Shown: positions 53,304 to 64,000 of the stretch, in pieces
Layout of the letters: each line of letters opens with the position of its first letter
Numbering within the stretch: the first letter of the stretch is position 1
From: Dichetophora obliterata
Lineage: Eukaryota > Arthropoda > Insecta > Diptera > Sciomyzidae
Assembly (NCBI GenBank): GCA_963920525.1
Contig: OY986435.1
Coordinates: forward strand, 269,240,074 to 269,304,073
DNA length: 64,000 bases
Direction: 5' to 3'
Notes under the pieces: model-generated
Seen by the model: the letters and a program-made list of their open reading frames with translations, nothing else
The model's database searches: none
What the model was told of the DNA's origin: nothing
Translations under genes and position numbers: made by a program

Positions 53304-54597
53304 AAGGGTCCGCCAATTAACTTTTTTTTTATTTAAAATTCTATAAAAAAAACTACTGCATATTTTCTCAAATTTATTTTTTTTTTATTTGGAAGTACCA
53401 TCCTTCCGGTTAATAATGGAAAAAAATTTCATTCAAATGGTTGCCTTGGCTGGCCATGCAGTAGCCTACACGATCGGTCCAATTTTTAAGCGCATTATCG
53501 ATTGTGTGCAGCTGTATTTCACCAATGGCTTCACGAATATTGTCCTTTAAAGCGTCAGTTGTCTCTGGCTTGTCGGCGTAACACTTATCTTTGAGGGCTC
53601 CCCACAAATAATAGTCCAACGGTGTCAAATCGCAGCTCCGAGGTGGCCAAATGACATCAGCTCTGCGGCTGATAATGCGATCTTCAAAAACAGGGCGCAA
53701 AACATCGAGTGTAGCTTCGGCTGTGTGGCACGTAGCGCCGTCCTGTTGAAACCAAATGTTGCCAATATCCTCCTCTTCAATTTTTGTGAACAAAAATTCG
53801 TTCAACATGGCCCGATAACGATCGCCATTGACTGTAACGACCACTCCTTGCTCATTTTCGAAGAAAAATGGCCCAATTATGCCTCTGGACCAAAATCCGC
53901 ACCAAACAGTGACTCGTTTTGGGTGCAGCGGCTTTTCAATGTATGCGTGCGGGTTTTCTGTGCCCCAAATGCGACAATTTTGCTTGTTTACATACCCGCC
54001 AAGATCAAAATGAGCTTCATGATTTTTTTGGCAAAATCGGCATCTTCTGTAAGTCGATCGCAGGCCCACTTAGCGAAGCGAAAACGCATTGGATAGTCAG
54101 CTGGCTTCAACTCCTGAACCAATTGGACTTTGTATGGAGTCATACCAAGGTCTTTATGCAAAATTCGTCTCAATGATGTCTCCGAAATGTTCAATTGTTG
54201 AGAACGACGGTGAATTGATGTTGATGGTGCTTCACGCACACTTTCTGCCACAGCAGCAATATTCTCGGGTGTACGCACTACTTTTGGCTTTTCACGCTTT
54301 GGTTTATCGATGAGGATGCCAGTTTCTTTCACTTTTTTCACAAGATAACGAACATACGGAGCTGACGGTGCTTCTCTTCTTTCAAAATCCGTACGCAATT
54401 TTCGCACACATTCTGCAACATTACCATGATTTTCAAAGTAATGTCGCAATATTTCCCAGCGTTGTTCAAGCGTATACTTAACCATATTCGTTCAGCGGAA
54501 GGATAAAACTAATTGTCTGTCAAATCAGACATGAGCTTAATGTTACCATTCACGAAATAAGCACTAGTTGAAAAAAAAACGTTAGATGGCGGACCCT
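53304..54597 (-). mobile_element. rosa-type mariner (DD41D), 1294 bp, inside a CR1-like LINE
   Basis: Terminal repeats AGGGTCCGCCAATTAAC and AGGGTCCGCCATCTAAC; TA at 53302-53303 and 54598-54599. Removing the element and one TA rejoins the codons of the LINE endonuclease (SCLNIQN with YKLFRND). Transposase on the minus strand. Confidence 0.9.
53410..54485 (-). pseudogene. rosa-type DD41D mariner transposase, first Asp deleted
   Basis: The N-terminal part (54485 to about 54020) has MVKYTLEQRWEILRHYF, RRSQQLNISETSLRRILHKD and a FAKWACDRLTEDADFAKKI helix. The second part holds VTVWCGFWSRGIIGPFFFEN, the second Asp in WFQQDGATCHT, and the third in RSCDLTPLDYYLWGALKDK. Between the second and third Asp lie 41 residues, the rosa signature. 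At about 54020 a short deletion fuses KKI to EAHFDLGGY out of frame and removes the SDEAHF segment with the first catalytic Asp. So it is inactive by a single lesion. Confidence 0.85.
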
Positions 54598-57300
54598 TAT
54601 AAGCTTTTTCGAAATGATCGAATTGATAAAAAAGGCGGGAGTTTCGCAATATATTGTAAAAAATAGCTTAAATGTTAACCTGTTGGGAATGTCCAGTGGT
54701 TCAGAGGTAGAGTTTCTTAGTATCGAAATCTATGACAGTTGTACGAAAGTTTTCTTGTCGTGTGTGTAGAATCGGAATCGTAATTGTTGTTTAGAGCAAT
54801 TGTTGAATTCTGCAATTGATTATGATCACTTCGTTTTGTGTGGTGATTTAAATATAAATGTTTTATTTAAGGATAGTCTTGTTGGTAATTTTATTGATCG
54901 TCTGATCTCCAAATAGTAAATACCAGTTTACCTACGCGTCATGCAATTAATGCTACTCCAAGTTTATTAGATCTTTTTGTTGTTTCAGATGTTTCTACTC
55001 TTTTGCTTTTCGACCAATTATCGTTTATATCTGACCATGATCTTCTTTTTTGTTCTTTGAATATAAATTTGACACTGTTTTCAACTGTTAAAACTGTTTC
55101 ATTTCGTAATTATAAAGCTATTGATTATGTTTCGTTGTATAATGACCTGTCTATCATTAATTGTTCCGAATGTTGGTTCCTTAGTACTGTTAATGAGAAG
55201 TTGTATTTTTGAAGTAATATAATTTGTGAATTGAGTTGTATGTTGTATGAGTTGTATGTTTCATTGACTACACGTCGTGTCTCTAACAGAAGTTGTCTCT
55301 GGTTTACAAATAACGTTAAATTGGCCCTGAAAAAACGTAATACAACTTATAATAGTTGGAAAAGAAACCCGACAACATCTAATTGGGAACAGCACAAAAG
55401 AGCTAAAAATGAAGCTAGCTGCATTGTTAAATTGTCTAAACGCACTTTTTTCATGTCGGAAGCTAAGTTTAGCACAACCTTTCAAAAATCTTTGGAACAA
55501 TTTAAGACAGGCTGGAGTATGTAATGTGAAATCTGATGACTGTCTAATTGATCCTAATATTCTTAATGACTATTTTATCGCTACCTCAACATCTACTTAT
55601 AACATATCTGTCGATAATACGACAGGTTATACTACCAAAAGGCCATGTAATTTTCAGTTTGTTGCTGTAAATGAGTGTGATGTTGCTCGTTGCGTTAATA
55701 ATATTTAATCAAATGCTGTGGGTGAAGATGGAATATCTATTAAATTTATAAAAATAATTTTACCTTTCATCATAAGCCCTTTGACACACATAATGAATCA
55801 CTGTTTCACAAGTTCTTGCTTCCCTGATGCGTGGAAAGCAGCTACAATCATTCCTGTAGCTAAAAAACCCAATGCCTGTGAACCGTGTGATTTTCGTCCG
55901 GTAAGTCTTTTACCAGCTTTATCAAAAGTATGTGAGTCTCTCATGGCTGTACAAATCTCCGAACACATTAGAAATTTTAACCTTATGTCACCACCTCAAT
56001 CCGGCTTTTGACCTGGCCACAGCTGCTCTACAGCTATTGTGAAGATCCTAGATAAGAAGATCCATATCATTTGATATGGGGCATATAAGCTTGCTTTGTC
56101 TGTTGAACTTTTCAAAAGCATTTGACTCTGTTGACCATTTATTACTATGTCAAAAACTAGAGCTTAATTTTGGGTTTTCTATCACTGCGGTCCGTCTGTT
56201 ATATAATTACTTAGTTGGAAGGTCTCAAAGAGTAAGGGTGGGAAATAGTCTGTCTGCTTTTAAAAATTTATCCTGTGGAGTTCTTCAAGGCTCGGTACTT
56301 GGTCCGCTTTTTTTTTGCAATGTTTCTTAATGATATTTTCAGCAAATGCCGTCATGTAACCACGCATGCATATGCTGATGATCTTCAGCTGTACTTGTCC
56401 AAACCAATTGATCTTGTTGATGATTTATGTATTGAGGTAAATGAAGACATGAGTAAAATAGTAGATTGAGCTAAAGCTAATAAGCTTAATATTAACCCAC
56501 TTAAATCATTTGTTCTGCCTATTTTTAAATCTAGATACTCTTTCTCTGATATACCAGCCATTTTTCTGAATGAAATCGACTTGAAATTTATAGGTAAAGT
56601 TAAAAATCTCGGTTACTATATTAACTCCTCACTTTCCTGTGAAGATCATATAAACTCTGTCGTTTGTAAAGTTTACTATAACCTACGGAACCTGAGGAGA
56701 ACTGCATCATTTGTGCCTGTTAAGACTAGAAGAAAGCTAGTGATTCAACTCATAATGCCAATAATTTCCTACTCAGAAGTTTTATACAGTAAGCTTGATT
56801 CTAGATCAAAGCTCAAGTTACGACTTGCATTTAATAATGCTGCCAGATACGTTTATGGTCTTAAAAAGTTTGACCGTATAAGTCATTTGAGCAATCGAGT
56901 ACATGGTTGCAATATTTTCAATTATTTGGATGCTAGAAACTGTATTTTTTTGCATAACTTGATTTATACACAAACTCCTTATTACTTATTTTATAAGTTA
57001 CAGTTTTGTACAATAGATCGACCAGAAATATGAACCTTGTAATCCCTGTATACAATTTTTTGAACTCCAACAGACTCTTTTTTGTGAACGCTATCAGAAT
57101 GTGGAATTCGCTACCTTCAAGAATCAAAAGTATCTGAAATAAGCACAACTTTAAGCATGCAATATTCCAACACTTGTAATATTCATCCAATGTTATCCGT
57201 TCTCGGATATACAAATAAATCTGAGTCAATTTTGTAAACAATTTTTTTTATGGCATACTATACGATTTTTGGTATATGATAAATAAAATCTATTACCAAC

Positions 57301-58580
57301 ATTAGATTTCACTTGAAGTTGCAAGCAATTGAAGAAAAAAAAAATATCCCAACATGAACGAATGTTGAAACCAAAAATGGCTACATTTCCTTTAAACTAA
57401 ACTCGTTCTTTCTTACTGCGTTGTCCACCAGAACTGAGCTGTTTAAGTTCGTTTAACTTTAACTATCGGTTAAAATAAAGTGAAGTTTCAATTAAAAGTA
57501 ATTTCAACTTTAAACTAAAGAATCAATTTAGTTTGATTATCGAAAACTTAACCGTAAGTTGGAGCAATGCGACTTATAAGGTAAAAATATAGACAAAATT
57601 TATTTATAATTTCTATTGGCTAACAATCTTAGAACGATATTTTTATATTAAATTTTTCTAGTTTTAACAAAAATTTTCTTCAAAAAATAGAATTTTTTTA
57701 CTATTTTGTCTACTGTCTTGCCAACTGTCTGTACTCTTTTTCACAGACACAAAGTTTGACAATTAAAACGTATTTTTCACTGTCTTAAAAGTACTGTCTC
57801 GTGTAACCCCCGTGTTATGAAAAAATGTATTAATAAAACAATGACAGTTGACAACTCTGAAAATAAAATGCTGCAGTGGTGCAAATAAAAAGCCACTGAC
57901 AAATACAACAAGTGTGAAAATTGTCAAACTTTGTTTGACGATATATAATAAAATAAGAGCATGCAATAATTATTTGAATGTTCAACATATTCCTTTATCA
58001 CAACTTAAAGATTAAAATGTTAAAACACTCAATCCATACATTATTTTTTCTTGATTGCAAACGAAGTTCCAGCAGAAAAAAACAGAAAAAGCAGAAAAAG
58101 AAGAAGATCGCTCCATTTTTAAATCTCACCATGCATAGCAGCTGTTTAAGTAAAAGCAAATTTTTCAAAAATGTTGACAAATACAACAACTGAAGAAATT
58201 GCCAAACTTTAAAAGCATACATAGACCAATATAAAGCGAAATAATAATAAGTTTTGGTTGCAAACATCTTATTGCAACCTAACTTAAGTATTTATATACT
58301 AACAAACATATTATATGCATTAATTTCAGGAGTTGCCAAGTGATTTCTTTTGTGAACTTGCGGCCGATTAAGAACAAGAGTGACGATAATTGTTGATATT
58401 TTTATGCACAAATACATGCAAACATTTTTTGAGGTTATGTTTTCTAATTTTCCTATCTTGTTATCTTTGCTGTCTGTATTGATGACGAGAGTTCCTCGGA
58501 AAAATACGATGACGCAAACCAAAGATTTACCCTCTACCAAAATCGTTCAACGCGCCTAAAGAAGTTTTAACTTCAAAAAT
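57301..58580. other. Noncoding stretch, no gene seen
   Basis: AT-rich sequence; overlapping short frames on both strands are not convincing. A GAAAAAGCAGAAAAAG purine run lies near 58080. Confidence 0.4.
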
Positions 58581-58584
58581 TAAA

Positions 58585-58725
58585 CAACTCCCAATAAAAA
58601 TGAAATAACTCCCAATTTTCTGGGACTTACTGAAATGAAATAACTCCAAAAAATGTATGAATAATTTTTGGGAGTTATTTCATTTTTTATTTGGGACTTA
58701 TTTCATTGGGAGTTATTTCACTAAG
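58585..58725. repeat. Foldback repeat of GGGAGTTATTTCATT units
   Basis: AATGAAATAACTCCCAA occurs on one side (twice, around 58600 and 58635) and its inverse GGGAGTTATTTCATT twice on the other (58671 and 58708), each separated by GGGACTTA words. The stretch can fold into a hairpin; it may be a small MITE. Confidence 0.5.
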
Positions 58726-58859
58726 CCGCAGTACAGTGGTAAAAATTTAGATGGCAACACTAACCTTCATATTAAATTTTAAAACTGTGACATTAAATTC
58801 GAAATCAAACCCGTTGTCAGAATTTCAAAATTACAATAATTCCCAATAATACAAAAAAA

Positions 58860-58910
58860 AAGCAGATGCGTCGCTGGACACACAAGAGAAGCGAAGCATT
58901 TTCGCATTTG
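58860..58910 (+). repeat. Short dispersed repeat shared with 52797-52835
   Basis: GCGTCGCTGGACACACAAGA and GAAGCGAAGC, matching GTCGTCGGACACACGAAAGA and AGCAAAGC at 52797-52830. Both are followed by a TTTTTTAATAAAAA-like stretch. Noncoding and of unknown class. Confidence 0.4.
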
Positions 58911-60193
58911 CATACGTTTGATACCGTAATGGGTTTTTTAATAAAAAAAATTTTAAAGTTGGAAGATTTTAAATACCTAATGTCAACTAAAAAAATAATT
59001 TCCCACCAGTAAATTTTATTACCTTACATTATTATTTTACATTAATTTTGAATTATTTTTGTAAATCTTAATGAAATTATTGGGTTTTAATCTTTAAAAT
59101 ATCAAACGTATATTATATAGATGTAATGTCATCGATATTTCTAGCAAATATTACATCAATAGTTGTCCTAATCTTGTTGTGCAAATATTTGGATCGCTTG
59201 TCATTCGCAAATTATATTTATCAAAACAGCATTGTTTAAGGCTTAGAATTTTTATGAAACTGATTTTTTTATATTTCAAAAGTATAGTCTTTCTGACGTT
59301 AATGTCCAATTATAATAGAAGTAACGTAATGTGATCTAATGTCAGTTGATCAGTGCGTTCTTTTATTAATTGTCTGAAACAATGCTTTCTTATACAAGTG
59401 GTTTTAATAAACGTAACGTAACGTGACGGGACGTATAAATTCGTGGATTTTAGATTTCTACGTTAATTTACATTACTTCTTGTCAAAAAGCATCTGAACA
59501 TTGTATTTTCACTTCTACAGCCGTTTTAGTAGGTGTCGAGCCACAATGTTCCGTCTACATTCATTCTCTTTATACGCATTTATCTCGAAACTACTTTTTT
59601 CGGCATGGTGTTGTAGAAAAAACAAAAACTATTTAGCCGAATCATCTGAAATTTAAAATTGCTATTCATAACAACTGTGGCTATCGTTGGAACTAGAATC
59701 AAAGTTTTAATTAAAAAACATCGTATATTTTACACATAATAACCGGTAGAAAACAAGCTGTTTTAAGAACTTAATTTTTAATAGCGCGTCATTCTGTCAA
59801 TTTTTCATATCTTTTTTTTTCTAGTGCCAGCTATAGCTGCACTCATAGTGATTAATAATATTTTAGGTTTTTATTTTTTCAGATAAATAAAACAGTCAAA
59901 ATCTACAACAGCGCCCATGCCCCTTTTCCTTGAAAGCGTCTCATTGACCGCCAAAAAATATTTTTTTATGATGAATGAGAGTTACAATACACCTTTAAAG
60001 TTTAAATATCGTTGTTCAATATTTTAATTTTTTAAAAAAATCGTAAAAATACCTTAAATTTTCGAGCGCTAGACCACCATCCTTGTCTTAAGTGCCTATG
60101 AACATTCATGTCTGAATTCGCAATTAAAATCCACCCGTTCAATGGAACCTTGCTGCTTTTGTTGTGTGGATAGCTAATGCAAAATGCTTTTTA

Positions 60194-60664
60194 CTACGTT
60201 TCCATGGCGAGTTGATCCTAGAGGTTGGGTTTTCTTCAAGTTGACATAATGGCGTTTCTAGCTATATAACGCTTCCATGCACAACATTGAGTCGAGTTGG
60301 ACTTCTGCCATTCTATTCGCCATTTTTTCTTAGTATAAATGTGTGCGTTCAGAAGGTGCAAAATTTACTAAACATATTGAGTCTTTGATCAGTATTAGTT
60401 TCTGCTACTTTGTGTGCCTGCTGAATGGTTTGTTACATTTTATGTCAACGCAGTGGCAGAAATAACATAAAATGATAAATAATCAAGAAAACCTCACTCA
60501 ACAGTTGAGCAACTGTTTCATATTCCGAACGCATCCAATAAAACTCAGTTAAATCTAATAAGTTTCGCGGAGTTTCGTGGATTTAACGTAATTCAACTCA
60601 ACTCGCGTTTCCATGGGAAGTTAATCTCGAGTCAACCTCGATTTAACTCGCCATGGAAACGTAG
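60194..60664. mobile_element. 471-bp TIR element, TA duplication
   Basis: CTACGTTTCCATGGCGAGTT at both ends, inverted, with TA at 60192-60193 and 60665-60666. A sub-terminal repeat, GCGTTTCCATGGGAAGTTAA near 60604, adds a second partial copy of the terminus. The interior is noncoding. Tc1/mariner-type duplication. Confidence 0.7.
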
Positions 60665-60820
60665 TATTTGATTGATAATTGTGATCTGCTGCATTATAGC
60701 TTCACGCATTCACAATAGAATATGTGCAGCTAATGAACAATCCCTTTAATAAATTCCTATCATCTCAACATAGCTTTAGTAAATATTGAATGAATCACGT
60801 CGCGTCAGAAATGTTTGGTT

Positions 60821-60892
60821 TGGAGTATTGGTTAGTGTGTATAACTCTCGATCAGAAGGCGCGAGTTCGACCCTCACCCTTGCAAAGAAATA
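60821..60892 (+). repeat. tRNA-like sequence, probably pseudogene or SINE head
   Basis: An A-box-like TGGTTAGTGTGTATAA and a B-box-like CGAGTTCGACCC are spaced about as in a tRNA, followed by CTTGC and an A/T-rich tail. The acceptor and anticodon stems do not pair well enough for a functional call. Confidence 0.4.
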
Positions 60893-61080
60893 TTTTTGAT
60901 TTTATATCCTCTTGTTGTGAACAATAGACGCAAGTTAAAAAAACAACAACAATTCTAAGAAAAAGGTATATGGAAAAAAGTGTCTTTTTTTAGATTTTAC
61001 TCAAGCAAATCACAAAACGAGGCGTAAAAAGCTTCGCTTCAAAAATCTAGGTGTCAACTCTATCCACCATCTTTTTAAAT

Positions 61081-61302
61081 TACAAAATTTATTTAAATAT
61101 AGGGCTGCCACCTCTATTGTTGCGATTTCGAAGCTGGGGCAAACACTAGGTAAAAATAAGTATTTGTGTATTTGATGAGGCCAAATCCGTTGTCAGAATT
61201 TACAAATCCCAAAATTTATTTGACAATAGCGTTGCCACCTTAAAATTTTTTATTTTTGCGATTTTGAAGCTGGGGCAAACGCTACTATAGGTAAAAATAG
61301 GT
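61081..61302 (+). repeat. Diverged tandem duplication, about 130-bp spacing
   Basis: CAAAATTTATTT then GGGCTGCCACCT, TTGCGATTTCGAAGCTGGGG and CAAACACTAGGTAAAAATA recurs from 61210 as CAAAATTTATTT, GCGTTGCCACCT, TTGCGATTTTGAAGCTGGGG and AGGTAAAAATA. The word CCGTTGTCAGAATTT before the second copy also occurs near 58811. Noncoding. Confidence 0.6.
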
Positions 61303-61309
61303 CGCTGAT

Positions 61310-62445
61310 ACGAATTAAGCGACCAGCGCAACAACAAAGAATGAATAAGATTGCTTCTAGCTGGTCGACACTGAAGCAAGCACTCGCTGTGCATGCTATG
61401 ATTTCCCGTTACTTTTCTATATTGTCCCATTGTTTTGATATTTTGTATAATAAGTGCTGTTGCGAAAATAATTTAAAATTATGAAGTGTTTGTTTCGTTG
61501 CTCAGCTTCACCATAGAACTTGTGTATTTGATGTCAACGCTACACTGAAATGCAGTGCAGAAGTACTATAGAGTAGTGAAGTAGCACAAATATAATGTTT
61601 TGTGCAGCTCTTTAATTGATATTGAAATTTAAGTCTTCTATACAGGAAAGATCGCAAGGTGCAAACTCGTGATTTTATGATAAAATTTCGCAATAAGTTT
61701 TACTTGAGACCGATGGGGTCATATAAGACCCTATTTTGTTTTGTGAACTTTGTAAAGACAACTGGAAATATTTGCTGAACTCTGTATTTTTTCAATAAAA
61801 CATATCTTAAATTCAGAACTTACACTTACGTTTGGAACGATTTTATCTAATTTAATCGAGTTAGTGGCAAAATTATTGAACAGTATAAAAAACTTACTTT
61901 GCACGAAAATAAATAATACTTCCAGCTGATCAGCTGTTAGCCGGCCGGTGTTGCCAGATTCTATAAGGGTTCTGACAACAAATTTAAGGTGGAAATTACC
62001 GGACTAATAGTAATTAAAGCTACAAAACGCATGGGGTCATATAGTACCCCTCTGTTTCAAGGGGTGAAGTAATGATGACTATGACTAAGATGATACATCA
62101 GAATAATGCTTTTTAGGTGACATTGTTCAAGTCAAGGCTATGAACTATTTAACACCTTTCCCATACCTATAATGTTGCAGTTCAATCAGTTCAATGCTCA
62201 GAGTTAAAAACAACTTTTCTGGGAGTTTATTAACGAAAACATATTTGTTGTCGCAAACTTCAGTACCAAAATTCAGTACCGCCAAAAATGTTTTAATTTT
62301 CTTATCGTTAAAAACAATGATGACTGTGTTGAGTTGTGTTAAATTTATCTGCACATCAAAAAGATTTTCAATTCTTTTGAAATTCCAGCAAATGTTTTCT
62401 TATCAACAAAATCAATCAGAAATGGAACATTATGAAAAAAAGAGG
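61310..62445. other. Noncoding stretch upstream of the chitin-binding gene
   Basis: No gene is seen. GGGGTCATATAAGACCC near 61714 and GGGGTCATATAGTACCC near 62033 are similar 17-bp words 320 bp apart, possibly ends or repeats of a small element. Confidence 0.35.
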
Positions 62446-62449
62446 TTAG

Positions 62450-62486
62450 TATAAATAATGAGACAAGGTGTAAAAAACAATCAGTC
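62450..62486 (+). promoter_or_regulatory. TATA box and initiator of the chitin-binding gene
   Basis: TATAAATA at 62450-62457 lies 33 nt upstream of the A in TCAGTC (62481-62486), the arthropod initiator consensus. This predicts a 5' UTR of about 50 nt before the ATG at 62534. Confidence 0.7.
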
Positions 62487-62533
62487 CATCAATTTCATCT
62501 AAATTAACCATATAGTTTAGACCAGTTTTGAAG

Positions 62534-63481
62534 ATGAAAGGTAGGTCAGCAGAAATGTGTGTGCTCTAATAACTTGAAATTAATTTATTCTATGTGTTTT
62601 TATTAGTGATCGCCGTGACCCTTGTGACCCTAATACTGGCGACTATAACGACGGAGGCATATATTGAAGTTCAACTGGCATGCGTTGATCAAGAGATAGG
62701 CATCCGCTGGCCCAGCTATTACAATAATGCCGATTATTATGTGTGTCAAGGCGAAGGTGGAAAACAACTGAAAATGTCCTGCCCAGGCGGCGAGGTATTC
62801 AGCTTTGTGCTGCAAGTATGCTCTTCGCCAAGCAAATACATACCACCACCACCAAGGGATCAATTACCCACCGCTGCTCCAAGTATATCTAAACCAATGC
62901 CTTGGAATCCTGTACAAGTAGAAGAACCATACAGACCAACAGTTGATTTGCCGAAACCTTTAATGCCTCAACCAGGACTACCACATCTTCCTCAACCAGG
63001 ATCACCACATTTGCCAACGATGCCACATTTGCCACATCTTCCAAATGGACCACAACCACCAACTGTTGATCTGCCAGTAAACTACTACCCAACAGATATA
63101 AACCACCCTCCTTTTGGGGTCACAGATGGGCAAGCACCAAATCAACCCAACAAACCACTTCTACCATTCCCACCAACACTGGAAGGTTCCGGAATACCAC
63201 AACCACCATCACCACCACCACTAGCAGTCTTGACACAACCTCCATCTATTGTAAAGCCACCAGGTGGTATGAAACCACCAATGCCTCCATCAGGAGGCTC
63301 TGTGGCACAAAAACCAGTTGTGAAACCAGTAGTACCGCTGCCACCAACACCGGCACCAACGCCCCCACTTGTAAAGATGACTACAACAAAACCAGCAGCA
63401 GTAAAGCCAGTCAAACCATTTCCACCATCTCCACCAAAAAAGGTGATGCCTAAAGTTCCGGTTAAGGGAAAACAAAATTAA
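62534..63481 (+). CDS. Secreted chitin-binding (CBM14-like), proline-rich protein
   Basis: Exon 1 is 62534-62540 (ATGAAAG), intron 62541-62606 (GTAGGT to TTATTAG) and exon 2 62607-63481. The product starts MKVIAVTLVTLILATITTEA, a signal peptide. Residues about 28-80 form a peritrophin-A-like chitin-binding domain: ACVDQEIG, NADYYVCQGEGG, LKMSCPGGEVFSF and LQVCSSPS, with four of the usual six Cys. The remaining 210 residues are Pro-rich repeats (LPHLPQPG, PHLPTMPHLPHLP, PPSPPPLA) ending in a Lys-rich tail. It probably acts in cuticle, tracheal or peritrophic matrix by binding chitin. The reduced Cys set leaves binding strength unsure. Confidence 0.85.
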
Positions 63482-63613
63482 TAAGCATTTAAGTTCAAAT
63501 ATGTTATTTGTGGTCTGTATACACTTTGTAATGCCCCAACTTATGACTGGGGACCCAATTAGTTTATTTTTATTACACTTGTTCCGATTTTTTAAATGAC
63601 AGCAAGAAAAACC

Positions 63614-63619
63614 AATAAA
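63614..63619 (+). terminator. Poly(A) signal AATAAA of the chitin-binding gene
   Basis: AATAAA lies 133 nt after the stop codon, the first good signal downstream, so the 3' UTR is expected to be about 150 nt. Confidence 0.6.
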
Positions 63620-63639
63620 CGTTTAACCAATTTAAGATG

Positions 63640-64000
63640 AACTGAGTTGCCTTGAAAAATGTAGGCACAGTATGTTTTTTGTTATATCAAACGATTAGAG
63701 CTTCAAGCAGTGGCGTAGCTTTAACATTTTGTAGCCGGGTGAAGAAAATCTGCCGGCCTCACCCCATAAAAATATTGTAACTTGAGTTTAATCGTGAGCC
63801 AACACAGTCTATCGAATCTTGCTATTATGTATTTTAAAAAAGTGAAACTGGTACAATTTTAGATTATGAATTTGCGAACTTAAATGACATGTTTCAAAAT
63901 AAACAGCAAAAACTGTAGCATCTTATTAAAATTTCATAAAATTTTGAAGTTCACGTGGGTTAAGGAATTACAATAAATTCTAGTATTCTTATCAATAGTT
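63640..64000. other. Noncoding right edge, no gene seen
   Basis: AT-rich sequence with no recognisable gene. GGCGTAGCTTTAACATTTTG near 63711 has the look of a repeat edge but has no partner in this window. Confidence 0.3.

Larger units (their letters stand above)
53140..57033 (+). pseudogene. CR1-like endonuclease-reverse transcriptase relic
   Basis: Endonuclease: GLIIVHFNSRSLNDVKLDYV, VDVICVSETWFHKDIND, then after the mariner YKLFRNDRIDKKGG and FISDHDLLFCSLN (near 55020). RT: WKAATIIPVAKKPNACEPCD and FRPVSLLPALSKVCESLMA (55840-55950), LLNFSKAFDSVDHLLL, GVLQGSVLGPLFF and HAYADDLQLYLSKP (YADD near 56370). Then NLGYYINSSLSCEDHINSV, a SYSEVLYSKLDSR thumb and a C-terminal tail. At least six frame breaks. 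Domain order and sequence style fit CR1-group LINEs. Confidence 0.7.
53074..57300 (+). mobile_element. CR1-like LINE, decayed, split by a mariner
   Basis: An APE-type endonuclease start (53140-53303) is followed after the mariner by its continuation from 54600, then a linker, the RT and a C-terminal domain to about 57030. A 3' UTR ends near ATAAATAAAATC at about 57285. Removing the mariner joins the frame exactly. No poly(A) or target duplication was resolved. Many frameshifts and stops. Confidence 0.7.

Noticed and set aside
60821..60892. A functional tRNA gene on the plus strand
   Set aside because: Stem pairing is too poor; only the internal promoter boxes resemble a tRNA.
62630..63475. 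Long minus-strand frames opposite the proline-rich gene
   Set aside because: They are shadows of the Pro-rich coding repeats (Gly/Val/Trp-rich complements) with no signals of their own.
52023..64000. The preceding ChAT exon or the vesicular acetylcholine transporter nested in a ChAT intron
   Set aside because: Neither is visible on either strand to the right edge; the transporter is nested in the first ChAT intron in Drosophila and would be expected further out.
1..64000. Virus-derived coding sequence
   Set aside because: All RT and transposase sequences have LINE or DNA-transposon architecture; no capsid, envelope, integrase or viral polymerase motifs were seen.

Overview
The window is AT-rich eukaryotic DNA, most likely from a brachyceran fly. 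It has short spliced genes with TATA boxes and the arthropod initiator, a recognisable choline acetyltransferase gene, and a transposon mix common in flies: Jockey, LOA/R1-like, CR1 and RTE-like LINEs, rosa-type DD41D mariners, a P-element relative, hAT and Tc1. A true fruit fly (Tephritidae) would fit, but that is inference.

Host genes are few. The largest is the 3' part of choline acetyltransferase (minus strand, six coding exons between 42016 and 52020, last coding intron about 8 kb); its 5' exons lie beyond the right edge or went unseen. Two compact secreted-protein genes lie far apart: an unknown 84-residue protein (16298-16610, minus) and a chitin-binding, proline-rich protein (62534-63481, plus). 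Both begin with a first coding exon of exactly 7 nt. There is one tRNA-Arg(UCG) at 27883-27955. A KH-domain gene relic (13249-13826, minus) is split by a 209-bp MITE.

Layout: 0-10 kb holds MITEs, tRNA-like sequence and a roughly 141-bp tandem array (6.65-8.06 kb). 10-12.6 kb is a 5'-truncated LINE with RNase H and a 12-bp target duplication. 13-15.4 kb is MITEs and a diverged duplication that shows occupied and empty MITE sites. 17.5-19.2 kb is a Jockey LINE with an inverted 5' segment. 22-25 kb is a decayed P-element-like gene carrying a CR1 fragment. 30.7-34.7 kb is a long palindromic element interrupted in its left arm by an RTE-like LINE and in its right arm by a Tc1 element. 37.5-41.5 kb has a hAT MITE and a mariner split by a hAT relic. 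42-52 kb is choline acetyltransferase, its last intron filled with hAT, mariner, MITE and CENP-B/pogo relics. 53-57.3 kb is a CR1-like LINE split by a mariner. 57-62 kb is noncoding repeats. 62.5-63.6 kb is the chitin-binding gene.

The window is therefore a sparse host-gene region built up by layered transposition. I found no CRISPR, operon or virus-like system. The most informative content is the set of exact insertion histories that can be read from target duplications, frame-restored target genes and an internal empty-site copy.
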